From contig CAMDGW010000025.1 of NCBI GenBank assembly GCA_945897695.1, positions 1 through 17,765 on the forward strand: DNA of 17,765 nucleotides, given 5' to 3'. The notes under the pieces are model-generated. The model was not told the origin of the DNA, did not search any database, and saw nothing but the letters and a program-made list of their open reading frames with translations. The translations under genes and the position numbers were made by a program. Positions 7,116-13,858 of this stretch are shown one piece after another. The stretch's first letter is position 1. Every line of letters starts with the position of its first letter. This DNA is from Pseudobacteriovorax antillogorgiicola (lineage in GTDB: Bacteria > Bdellovibrionota_B > Oligoflexia > Oligoflexales > RGVZ01).

Positions 7116-7517
7116 ATGAACCAAAGCCTTAAAATAATTGTTCTTTCCGCTCTTTCATTGATAAGCCTATCGGCCCAAGCAGGCCTCCATGAGGCGTTTG
7201 AGACCGTGGCAGTCTGTATGTCTAGTGATCCGGCCAAGGGTGATGGGATAAAAGTAATGGATTCTACGTCTTCTGTTCGCGCCGTCCTGGAGCTAACCCG
7301 TGCATCTGAGCCAGGAGCAGAGCCTTCTGAAGTTCAACATATTTACGGCGTAAAAGACGATACAGTTCGTGATCCAATCGTTTATCGGTATGAGTTTGAT
7401 GGCTATGAACTACTAATTTCCCTGGAGCGTCACGAAGACGGCCACTATCCTGCAAGTCTTAAGGTGAACAGCCCAAAGGGTGATCGTAATGCGGAATCAT
7501 TTGACTGTAAGCTATAA
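7116..7517 (+). CDS. Small secreted protein of unknown function
   Basis: This 133-residue protein has a signal peptide (residues 1-22, MNQSLKIIVLSALSLISLSAQA, cleavage before GLHEAF). The ATG at 7116 is chosen because AAGGAG lies 6 bases before it and a signal peptide starts there; the frame stays open upstream but has no comparable site. The mature part is about 110 residues with two cysteines (one near its start, one in the terminal DCKL) that may pair. It looks mainly like beta strands (YRYEFDGYELLISLERHEDG). I do not recognise a family. It is divergent from the cysteine-repeat protein across a region with twin inverted repeats and has a strong terminator. Confidence 0.75.
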   Translation: MNQSLKIIVLSALSLISLSAQAGLHEAFETVAVCMSSDPAKGDGIKVMDSTSSVRAVLELTRASEPGAEPSEVQHIYGVKDDTVRDPIVYRYEFDGYELLISLERHEDGHYPASLKVNSPKGDRNAESFDCKL

Positions 7518-7535
7518 TATTCACTCTTTCGTCTC

Positions 7536-7574
7536 CACAGCTCGGCTGCGTTATGCAGTCGGGCTGTGTTTTTT
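7536..7574 (+). terminator. Intrinsic terminator overlapping the end of a convergent gene
   Basis: The arms 7536-7549 and 7555-7568 form about 14 pairs (CACAGC/GCTGTG outside, CTGC/GCAG inside, two G-U pairs between) around a 5-base loop and are followed by six T residues. It ends the gene at 7116-7517. Its loop and 3' arm lie inside the last codons of the minus-strand hydrolase, whose stop is at 7551-7553. Confidence 0.9.
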
Positions 7575-8363
7575 GATGAATTCAGATACCACTTTAGTCA
7601 TCACTGTGGGTTGATCAACGTGGGGCTCGTGGCCGGCATGATCGACTTCAGTAAGCTGGCTACCGGGCATTTTTTTATGCAGAAAAAGGCTATTGCCTAA
7701 CGGGACAAAAAGATCGTCTTTGCCTGCTATAATATGCGCTGGGCTCGTGATCTGGGCAAGCCGTTCCCAGTGACGAAACCGGAAGGCAGCAATCAGTTGG
7801 CCAATGACTGGGAAAATTGGTTTCCGGTATTTTTCATCTTCGGCGGCCCACTCGCTGGCTAACTTCAGCCGCAAGTGATCTGGCGAGGCTGGAGACGTTA
7901 AAAGTCTTGCTAGTTCAGGGTATATGTTTTTCATCTGTCTTGGTGCAAGAATTAACATCTTGGCAGCTGCTCTACTGATGCGCATGTGACCGCTGCGACC
8001 AATGGAAGCTGCGATCACAGTGATTGACTTGGTAAGCTCGGGATATGAAAGCGCAAACTCAAGTGCGGTCATTCCGCCCAAGCTCGTTCCGATTACATGA
8101 GCTGCCTGGATCCGCTCGTGTTTAAGGATGGATGCGATGTCTTCAGCAATTTCTTTGATTGAGTGCCAGGGGCGCATGGGTGATGTGGAATAGCCAAGTC
8201 CTTTACTGTCAAATGTGATCACTTTGAACTCTTTGGCAAGTTCATGATCCCATCCATGCCAGTGAACAGACCATCGTCCGAGACCGCGGATTAGGACGAC
8301 AACATCTCCTTGACCTTTGATCGTATAATGTATTTTCCCATGGGGTGTTTTGGCAAAAGCCAT
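7551..8363 (-). CDS. Alpha/beta hydrolase
   Basis: This 270-residue protein has the alpha/beta-hydrolase fold. The nucleophile elbow GTSLGG places the catalytic Ser at 94, the acid is in GKDDLFVP (Asp216 or Asp217) and the catalytic His is His245 in DHAGHEPH. The segment before the first long helix reads RGLG where HGxG is usual, so the oxyanion region is slightly atypical. No signal peptide is seen, so it is probably cytoplasmic. Its substrate cannot be read from sequence; esterase, C-C bond hydrolase and similar roles are all possible. AGGAG lies 8 bases before the ATG at 8363 and abuts the stop codon of the PLP enzyme gene (12-base gap), so the two genes are co-transcribed and probably coupled in translation. 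This suggests a linked pathway. Confidence 0.88.
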   Translation of the reverse strand: MAFAKTPHGKIHYTIKGQGDVVVLIRGLGRWSVHWHGWDHELAKEFKVITFDSKGLGYSTSPMRPWHSIKEIAEDIASILKHERIQAAHVIGTSLGGMTALEFALSYPELTKSITVIAASIGRSGHMRISRAAAKMLILAPRQMKNIYPELARLLTSPASPDHLRLKLASEWAAEDEKYRKPIFPVIGQLIAAFRFRHWERLAQITSPAHIIAGKDDLFVPLGNSLFLHKKMPGSQLTEVDHAGHEPHVDQPTVMTKVVSEFIKKHSPTA

Positions 8364-8375
8364 GAATAGGTCTCC

Positions 8376-9572
8376 TTATGACAGCGCAGCGATTGCTGCT
8401 TGGGCTAAGTCATGTTTTAGGTCGTCAGAGGACTCGATACCAATGGCCAGACGAATGGTCATCTTATTAATGCCAGCTTTCAGAGCCTCATTTACTGGGA
8501 GGTCGTCTGCAAAAAATAGCAAACAAGGTGCAGCGAGTGATTCAACGCAGCCGAGACTGGGCGTTAGGATGAATAGCTTTAGACTATCAAAAAACTGATC
8601 AAATCTGGATTCGTGACATCTTAAATCAAACGTTATAACGGCCCCACCATCACCTTTATTTTGTTTTCGCCAGATTTCGTGGTCTGGGTGACTTGCTAGT
8701 GCTGGGTATCTGACGTTCTCGGCCCACGGCTGCAGGGTTAGCCAGGTAGCAATATCCATTGCGTTAGCGGAAGCTTGTTTTGTCCTTAGACCATAAGTTT
8801 TCATGCCGCGTAGGGTGAGCCAGGCGCTATTTGGATCAAGACATGCTCCCAGTGTCATGGCGACGGGAAATATCTTATCGATTAGTTCACCGCGGCCAAT
8901 AACAACTCCGCCCATGGCATCACTGTGACCATTTGCTTGCTTGGTTAAACTATGGACGTAAAGATCAATATCGAAATTGCCATGATGCATAAACCCAGCA
9001 AAAGTATTGTCGAGCACCGTCAGGCATTGGCAAGATTTTGCTGATGCAATGACCCTGTCCAGGTCATGAATACGAAGAGCTGGATTTGTAGGACTTTCCA
9101 AAAAGACAAGCTTTGGAGGGTTTTCGCCTTTACATAGGGCATCAAACTGGTCGTAGTCATCCCGCGAAATACGAATCGTTTCCACTCCGAATCGTGAAAG
9201 TATTCCTCCGAGCAAAAATCTGGTCGGTTTGTACGATTCCGTGAAGACAACTACGCGGTCTTGCCGAGTGAGAAAGGTCATGGCTACTGCTGTAAGGGCA
9301 GCAATTCCGCTGCCAGTCGCCAAACTATCGTCACGTCCCTGGAGGTTGGCCAACAGAACCTCCAGTTCACGAACCGTGGGATTGCTCATCCTAGAATAAA
9401 GGTAACCGGCACCTCGCCGACTTAGAATGTCCCTAGCGTGGGCCATGGATACGGGCTTAAATTTGACGCTCTGATAGATGGGGCTAACAAGGGGGGTGTT
9501 GCCCTCAGGTAGGGCGGGTCTCGGGTGATGGATGAGTTTTGTTTCGATTGATAAGTAATTGTAATCATTCAT
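8376..9572 (-). CDS. Cys/Met-metabolism PLP-dependent enzyme (cystathionine synthase/lyase family)
   Basis: This 398-residue protein matches the trans-sulfuration family (cystathionine gamma-synthase, cystathionine gamma-lyase, methionine gamma-lyase, O-acylhomoserine sulfhydrylase). YSRMSNPT at 59-66 is the typical PLP-phosphate contact from the neighbouring subunit. ATGSGIAALTA (85-95) takes the place of the usual SSGMAA. LESPTNP (159-164) and LDNTFA with Asp188 hold the ring nitrogen side. Lys211 in HSLTKQANGHSDAMGG is the Schiff-base lysine. The C-terminal RLAIGIES resembles the family's RLSVGIE. The exact reaction cannot be decided from these motifs. The start at 9572 has a weak AGGG about 9 bases upstream. 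It is the first gene of a two-gene unit with the alpha/beta hydrolase. Confidence 0.9.
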   Translation of the reverse strand: MNDYNYLSIETKLIHHPRPALPEGNTPLVSPIYQSVKFKPVSMAHARDILSRRGAGYLYSRMSNPTVRELEVLLANLQGRDDSLATGSGIAALTAVAMTFLTRQDRVVVFTESYKPTRFLLGGILSRFGVETIRISRDDYDQFDALCKGENPPKLVFLESPTNPALRIHDLDRVIASAKSCQCLTVLDNTFAGFMHHGNFDIDLYVHSLTKQANGHSDAMGGVVIGRGELIDKIFPVAMTLGACLDPNSAWLTLRGMKTYGLRTKQASANAMDIATWLTLQPWAENVRYPALASHPDHEIWRKQNKGDGGAVITFDLRCHESRFDQFFDSLKLFILTPSLGCVESLAAPCLLFFADDLPVNEALKAGINKMTIRLAIGIESSDDLKHDLAQAAIAALS

Positions 9573-9709
9573 ATAAAAAGCCCTTAGCGCTGCCCCGTTG
9601 GATTGACTATGTTCTGTTTATTCTGGCAGATTTGCAGCGGTTTCACAGCCACTTTAAATCAAGCATTTGGAAGGAGGTAAAAACTTTGTGAATTCCATCA
9701 GATTTGGCC

Positions 9710-9739
9710 TTGACATTAGGCATCACTTTGAACCATATT
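9710..9739 (+). promoter_or_regulatory. Candidate promoter of rplU-rpmA
   Basis: A perfect TTGACA (9710-9715) is followed after 18 bases by CATATT (9734-9739). Transcription would start near 9746 and give a leader of about 75 bases. This is the best sigma-70-like promoter in the window. Confidence 0.6.
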
Positions 9740-9791
9740 GCCCCCTCTCTTGTGGGGCAGAAGCGCTGACAGTCAAGCCTCTCAAGTGCTT
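9740..9791 (+). promoter_or_regulatory. Structured 5' leader of rplU
   Basis: GCCCC (9740-9744) can pair with GGGGC (9754-9758), although this arm may lie partly before the transcript start. AAGCGCT (9761-9767) can pair with AGTGCTT (9785-9791) through one G-U pair, and TTTT follows. Ribosomal protein operons commonly carry autoregulatory leaders and an L21 leader family is known in other bacteria, so this may be one. I did not match it to any covariance model. Confidence 0.35.
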
Positions 9792-9819
9792 TTCGTAGCG
9801 GGTGTTTTAGGAGAATATC

Positions 9820-10128
9820 ATGTACGCAGTTATTAAAACCAGCGGTCGCCAGTGGACAGTCAAAGAAGGCGACGTTATCACCGTAAATCGCATGACAGCG
9901 AAGGCTGGTGAGACAGTTACATTTGACGAAGTGCTTATGGTCGGTGGCGCAAAAGTCGCGATCGGCGCTCCCGTTGTTAAAGGCGCAAAAGTTGCCGCAA
10001 CGGTTAAAGAACATCTTGCAGGCGAGAAGGTTACAATTCTCAAGTACAAGCGTCGTAAAAATTACAAGCGTACGCGCGGTCATAGACAAGCGCTTACGAC
10101 TCTCCAGATCGGCAAGATCTCGGTTTGA
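9820..10128 (+). CDS. rplU: 50S ribosomal protein bL21
   Basis: This 102-residue protein has the standard length and sequence of bL21: the opening MYAVIKTSGRQWTVKEGD, the KLGAKV-type middle here reading GGAKVAIGAPVVKGAKV, and the basic stretch KYKRRKNYKRTRGHRQ that contacts 23S rRNA domains in the large subunit. AGGAG lies 6 to 7 bases before the ATG. rpmA follows 17 bases after the stop, the usual pairing. A strong promoter candidate and a foldable leader lie upstream. Confidence 0.98.
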   Translation: MYAVIKTSGRQWTVKEGDVITVNRMTAKAGETVTFDEVLMVGGAKVAIGAPVVKGAKVAATVKEHLAGEKVTILKYKRRKNYKRTRGHRQALTTLQIGKISV

Positions 10129-10145
10129 GTTTGAAGGAGTAGACA

Positions 10146-10403
10146 ATGGCAACCAAAAAAGCTGGTGGTAGTTCTAAAAACGGTCGCGACTCTAACCCAC
10201 AGTATCGTGGTGTAAAAGTATTCGGCGGCCAAAAAGTAGTCGCAGGCAACATCATCGTTCGTCAGGTTGGCAGCACATTCCATGCTGGTCAAAATGTTGG
10301 ACGCGGAAGTGACTTTACCTTGTTCGCTCTTACTGATGGCGTCGTTAAGTTCGAACGCAAAGGTAAAGACCGTCAAAAGGTATCTGTTTTCGCTGAAGGC
10401 TGA
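10146..10403 (+). CDS. rpmA: 50S ribosomal protein bL27
   Basis: This 85-residue protein is full-length bL27. The N-terminus MATKKAGGSSKNGRDS is the extension that reaches the peptidyl-transferase centre; the third residue is Thr where many bacteria have His. RGVKVFGGQKV and VGSTFHAGQNVGRGSDFTLFAL are the conserved core. There is no N-terminal extension of the Firmicutes type that needs proteolysis. AAGGAG lies 5 bases before the ATG. A strong hairpin lies just behind the stop. Confidence 0.98.
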   Translation: MATKKAGGSSKNGRDSNPQYRGVKVFGGQKVVAGNIIVRQVGSTFHAGQNVGRGSDFTLFALTDGVVKFERKGKDRQKVSVFAEG

Positions 10404-10424
10404 TCGCGCAAGCGTTCAGTAAAG

Positions 10425-10464
10425 AAAACGCCTTAGGCTTGAGCTTCAAGCGAAGGCGTTTTTT
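10425..10464 (+). terminator. Terminator or attenuator between rpmA and obg
   Basis: AAAACGCCTT (10425-10434) pairs with AAGGCGTTTT (10453-10462), and GCTTGA (10437-10442) pairs with TCAAGC (10446-10451) around a 3-base loop, giving one long hairpin with a small internal loop and a T-run to 10464. It would stop most rplU-rpmA transcripts and leave obg either on readthrough or on its own promoter. Differing expression of ribosomal proteins and the GTPase would follow. Confidence 0.88.
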
Positions 10465-10508
10465 CTTATCCGGGCTCTGTTTAAAAAATACACATTAGGT
10501 GCACCCCC

Positions 10509-11681
10509 GTGAAATTTATCGACTCAACTGAAATATTTGTGGCCTCCGGTAGTGGTGGTAACGGTTTGGTTAGTTTTAAAACAGCAAGCAATAAACCTCG
10601 TCTCGGTCCTGACGGGGGAGATGGTGGCCACGGCGGTGATATCGTTTTTGTGGCTGCGCCTCAGCTCAATACGCTCAGCACAGTCCGCTACAAGAGTCGT
10701 TTCATCGCCGAAAATGGAGCTAGGGGTGGAACAAGTGGCAAAACAGGACGTTCGGGTGAAGATACCGAGATTTATTTGCCCCTTGGAACTGAAGTTTATG
10801 ATGCCAATTCGGGGCGCCTTATTTGTGAGATTCTGGTAGCGGGTCAAAGAGAAATCGTGGCCGAAGGTGGTCGGCGCGGATTTGGTAACCTGCGATTTGT
10901 TTCATCCACTCATCAGGCGCCAGAAGAATATGTGGCAGGTCAGCCGGGCGTAGAATTAACATTGCGTCTTGAGCTTAAGCTTCTTGCCGACGTCGGTTTA
11001 GCAGGACTTCCAAACGCAGGAAAATCAACACTGCTCAGTGTGATGTCTGCAGCAAAACCTAAAATAGCAGACTATCCGTTTACAACTCTAGAACCGCAGC
11101 TTGGCGTCGTTGAACTCTCCGAGAGAGGTGAGTTTAATCTTCAGTCCTTTGTTATGGCGGATATTCCTGGATTGATTGAGGGAGCAAGCGAAGGCAAAGG
11201 CCTTGGCCACGAGTTCCTTCGGCATCTGGAACGCACCAAGGTGATCGCCTATATTGTGGACGCCTTCCCCATAGACGGGACCGACCCGCTAGCCACCTTT
11301 GATTTACTTAGATCTGAGCTCCATGCCTACGATGAAACCTTAGCTAATCGAAAGTCAGTGGTGGTCTTGAATAAATGCGATATGGCTGACGGCGAAGACG
11401 ATGGACCAAAGAAACTTATGATTATGAAAGAGTCTATTGAAGCAATGGACTTCAAAGTTTTTGTGATTTCTGCTGCGACACGAATTGGCCTTGTTGAGTT
11501 GAAAGAGGAGCTTTACGAGCTGGTCTCTGAAGAGCGTCGTCTTTTCGAGGCCGAACTTGCGTCGAGACTTCCTGTGGTAAAAGGTCTCATGTCAGCGGTA
11601 GCACTTGGTCTTGAAAATCATGGAATGCTCGATTTTTCCAATGCAATTGCAGATGGACGAGCATTTGCAAAACAAGGTTGA
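10509..11681 (+). CDS. obg: Obg/CgtA GTPase, ribosome assembly factor
   Basis: This 390-residue GTPase associates with the 50S subunit and takes part in its assembly and in stress signalling. Residues 1-158 form the glycine-rich Obg domain (GPDGGDGGHGGDIVF, GGRRGFGN). The G domain follows: G1 GLPNAGKS at 166-173, G2 around FTTLEP (191-196), G3 DIPG at 218-221, G4 NKCD at 288-291 and G5 SAA at 321-323. About 65 residues follow the G domain. The length equals that of the E. coli protein. The start is a GTG at 10509 with AGGTG 7 bases upstream and the invariant KFIDS after it. nadD follows with a 5-base gap, so the downstream genes form an operon with obg. Confidence 0.97.
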   Translation: MKFIDSTEIFVASGSGGNGLVSFKTASNKPRLGPDGGDGGHGGDIVFVAAPQLNTLSTVRYKSRFIAENGARGGTSGKTGRSGEDTEIYLPLGTEVYDANSGRLICEILVAGQREIVAEGGRRGFGNLRFVSSTHQAPEEYVAGQPGVELTLRLELKLLADVGLAGLPNAGKSTLLSVMSAAKPKIADYPFTTLEPQLGVVELSERGEFNLQSFVMADIPGLIEGASEGKGLGHEFLRHLERTKVIAYIVDAFPIDGTDPLATFDLLRSELHAYDETLANRKSVVVLNKCDMADGEDDGPKKLMIMKESIEAMDFKVFVISAATRIGLVELKEELYELVSEERRLFEAELASRLPVVKGLMSAVALGLENHGMLDFSNAIADGRAFAKQG

Positions 11682-11686
11682 AATCA

Positions 11687-12364
11687 ATGGTTGCTGATCC
11701 GAATATTATTTATTTTGGTGGTGCTTTCGATCCCGTACACAGGGGGCACATGGACTCTGTGCAGATTGTCAGGGAATTTTTTCCTAATGCAAAGATCACA
11801 GTTGTCCCCGGGTTTTTGCCGCCGAGAAATGCTAACGAACAAAAGTCTATCGCCACTCCTTTTGTAGACCGCGTCGCCATGGTTGTTGTGGCTTTCGACG
11901 AATGGGCGCAAGTGGACGTCTCCTCTGTTGAAGAAGAGCTTAAAACTCCAAACTATACTTATTTGACCCTTGAAAAATTTTCGCAGGAAAATCCGGGTTC
12001 TCGTCTAGCGTGGATGATTGGGGCCGATCAGCTTCAAAGTTTTCCGACCTGGAGAAATCCAAGGCGTATCCTCGAGTTGGCCTCCCTTGTAGTCTTGCCT
12101 CGTCTGAGTTTAGCTGGGGGTGATCTGCTTGAGATGGCGACGCATGTAGCGTCATCTTTAGGGTTCGGCACAACAGTTGACAAAGATAATTTTCGAGTTG
12201 ATTTGGATGGAGGGGGCTCCATCTATGTTATGAAGCGAATGCCACAATCCGTTTCATCCTCCGAGATAAGAAAATTGGCTACGAAGAATTTAAAAGAAAT
12301 TGAAACAATGGTGGCGCCTGCGGTTATGGACTACATTTCCGACCTCGGCCTCTACCAAAATTGA
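11687..12364 (+). CDS. nadD: Nicotinate-nucleotide adenylyltransferase
   Basis: This enzyme transfers AMP from ATP to nicotinate mononucleotide, giving deamido-NAD in NAD synthesis. The 225-residue protein opens with the nucleotidyltransferase motif GGAFDPVHRGH at 11-21, has WMIGADQLQSFPTW in the middle (substrate-recognition region) and SVSSSEIRK near the C-terminus, the ISSTxIR motif of the family. The ATG at 11687 is used; a TTG at 11678 overlapping the obg stop is in frame but less likely. It lies between obg and rsfS, a common bacterial order. Confidence 0.95.
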   Translation: MVADPNIIYFGGAFDPVHRGHMDSVQIVREFFPNAKITVVPGFLPPRNANEQKSIATPFVDRVAMVVVAFDEWAQVDVSSVEEELKTPNYTYLTLEKFSQENPGSRLAWMIGADQLQSFPTWRNPRRILELASLVVLPRLSLAGGDLLEMATHVASSLGFGTTVDKDNFRVDLDGGGSIYVMKRMPQSVSSSEIRKLATKNLKEIETMVAPAVMDYISDLGLYQN

Positions 12365-12376
12365 TTGGGGAATCAA

Positions 12377-12730
12377 ATGACGAATTACATTGAGCTAGGA
12401 CAAATTGCCGCATCAGCTGCCGTTGATAAAAAGGCAGGAAGGATTTCCCTTCTGGATGTTCGTGGCCTTACTGATATGTGCGATGCCGCTTTGATTTGTT
12501 CCTCTGACAACGAGAGACAATCGGCAGCTATTGCAGATGCGATTGAGGAACGATGTAAGAAAGTTGCAGGTCTTAAACCCTATGCGGTAGAAGGTAAGCA
12601 GGTCGGTAATTGGATATTGATGGATTACGGTTCATTTATTGTTCATATCTTTCTATCCAGCGTCCGTGATTACTATGCCCTGGACTCCCTTTGGCCAACG
12701 GCCAAAAAAATTGTAATTGAAGGCGCCTGA
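12377..12730 (+). CDS. rsfS: Ribosomal silencing factor RsfS (Iojap family)
   Basis: This 117-residue protein binds uL14 on the 50S subunit and blocks joining with 30S when nutrients are short. The conserved family pattern is visible: LDVRGLTDMCDAALICSS, NERQSAAIADAIEE, PYAVEGKQVGNWILMDYG and FIVHIFLSSVRDYYALDSLW. The ATG at 12377 has GGGG 6 to 7 bases upstream; an in-frame TTG four codons earlier is not preferred. It lies 12 bases behind nadD and 12 bases before rlmH. Confidence 0.95.
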   Translation: MTNYIELGQIAASAAVDKKAGRISLLDVRGLTDMCDAALICSSDNERQSAAIADAIEERCKKVAGLKPYAVEGKQVGNWILMDYGSFIVHIFLSSVRDYYALDSLWPTAKKIVIEGA

Positions 12731-12742
12731 TCGGTCCTTGTT

Positions 12743-13204
12743 GTGAAAATTCAAGTCGTCCGCACAGGTAAATTATCCCAGACAACTTTGTTACCGCTAG
12801 CCAGCGAGTACCGAAAGCGCTTGGGATCTTTTTTTAAGGTCGAAGACTTTGAGATTAAAGCTGACGCCAGTCGAGATAAGAGAAACTTCGCTAAAAACCA
12901 AGAACCCATTTACAGGCCGGAGCCGGGAGAGTTTTTGGTACTGCTTGATGAGCGCGGGCGACAATATGAATCCCAAGGATTTGCTCGACAAATTCAAGAC
13001 TGGATTGATGATCCCCGAGTTAAAGTTTTGACGTTTCTAATTGGTCCACCCTATGGGTTTGATGACGCGACTCGGGCTGTCGCTAGATCAACTTGGTCTC
13101 TGTCATCTCTGACGATCCCAAGTGATTTGGCTTGGGTTATGTGCTGGGAGCAGCTTTACCGGGCGCTGACGATTCTCAAAGGGATGCCTTATCATCACGA
13201 CTAA
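12743..13204 (+). CDS. rlmH: 23S rRNA pseudouridine-1915 N3-methyltransferase
   Basis: RlmH is a small SPOUT methyltransferase that methylates pseudouridine 1915 in helix 69 of 23S rRNA. The protein is 153 residues, the family length. LLDERGRQYESQGFARQI at 67-84 is the conserved RG-x-x-x-S-S/E block, and the C-terminal WEQLYRALTILKGMPYHHD matches the family's EQ-YRA-x-I-x-x-G-x-PYHH ending. The SAM-knot loop reads IGPPYGF (100-106), with Pro102 where Gly is usual. The start is a GTG at 12743 with no clear ribosome binding site, so translation probably depends on rsfS, which stops 12 bases earlier. No terminator is visible behind it. Confidence 0.95.
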   Translation: MKIQVVRTGKLSQTTLLPLASEYRKRLGSFFKVEDFEIKADASRDKRNFAKNQEPIYRPEPGEFLVLLDERGRQYESQGFARQIQDWIDDPRVKVLTFLIGPPYGFDDATRAVARSTWSLSSLTIPSDLAWVMCWEQLYRALTILKGMPYHHD

Positions 13205-13208
13205 TTTG

Positions 13209-13720
13209 TTAGTAACCTTTGCTGGCAAGTTCGCTAACGGTGGTTTCTAAAAATTTCTTATAATCAAAGCCAATTGTATCTGCATCTTCGAATTTAATTC
13301 CAATAAGATCCAGATGGTCAGCGTCAAGGACGCCTCGAAAGTCTCCCCATTTGGACGACGACACTGCAACAGCTCCATCATTATCTCCCTGGTTGCTGGT
13401 TATGAGCGCGTGCGTCAGAGATAATATCGACTTCAAACGATCCTTCGTTCCAGAGTCACTTTTTGCTCCCTACGACTAATAATTGACCCCCGCAACATCT
13501 GGCGTATCTGGGTTAAACTGTTCGTTAACATATCTAGTTGATAAACTTGCCAAGGCAGAAGCGGTGTCATTCATATTGGCTCTAACCTCCACGCTATTAA
13601 CTGGAGGAACCTCCACCATCAGAACTTTACACCCCGAGGTTTACTGGTGGCGAGTTCTGTGTCGCTACAGGAAACGGTGATTATCACGCAAACTATCGCA
13701 ACTGCTGACAATAAAGTCAT
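13209..13720 (-). pseudogene. Remnant of a lipoprotein triacylglycerol lipase
   Basis: The gene begins at an ATG at 13720 with GGAGG 4 bases upstream and reads a lipoprotein signal (MTLLSAVAIVCVIITVSC), then runs into TGA after 33 residues. A second frame takes over with KVLMVEVPPVNSVEVRANM, a block found in bacterial lipases. It jumps directly to NDTASALASLSTRYVNEQF and VAGVNY, followed by TAG-Ser-TAG (13478-13470) where relatives read YYSYG or similar. It then continues in frame with NDGAVAVSSSKWG and ADHLDLIG, which carries the probable catalytic His, to a stop at 13209-13211. Missing are the N-terminal HG oxyanion segment and the GHSxGG nucleophile core, so two internal deletions are implied. 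The product cannot be active. It is convergent with rlmH, 4 bases apart. Confidence 0.8.
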
Positions 13721-13858
13721 GGAGCCTCCGTTTGGTGCGAATCGGTCTATCTTCGGCTAATATTGAGACACTTTGATAATAAGCGGTTTTTTTCTGATTT
13801 TATTGCTTACTTTGAAAAAAAAGAGTTTGGACCTGCCGTGATTCAAGATGAATAAGAT

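Larger units (their letters stand above)
9688..9798 (+). other. Possible 36-codon leader ORF upstream of rplU
   Basis: AAGGAGGT at 9671-9678 is an unusually perfect ribosome binding site with no annotated gene behind it. Nine bases later a GTG (9688) opens a 36-codon frame ending at a TAG at 9796-9798, 21 bases before the rplU start. The likely rplU promoter lies inside this frame, so the ORF could only be translated from a transcript begun further upstream. It may equally be chance. Confidence 0.25.

Noticed and set aside
9624..9638. Sigma-54-like TGGC...TTGCA upstream of rplU
   Set aside because: The spacing between the GG and GC elements is about three bases too short for a sigma-54 promoter.
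9643..10152. Long minus-strand frame of 169 codons across rplU
   Set aside because: It is antisense to the unmistakable bL21 gene and its leader; its composition is that of a shadow frame.
13470..13478. TAG-Ser-TAG in the lipase remnant as stop-codon recoding
   Set aside because: The same gene also has a frame change and lacks its catalytic core, so simple decay explains the stops.
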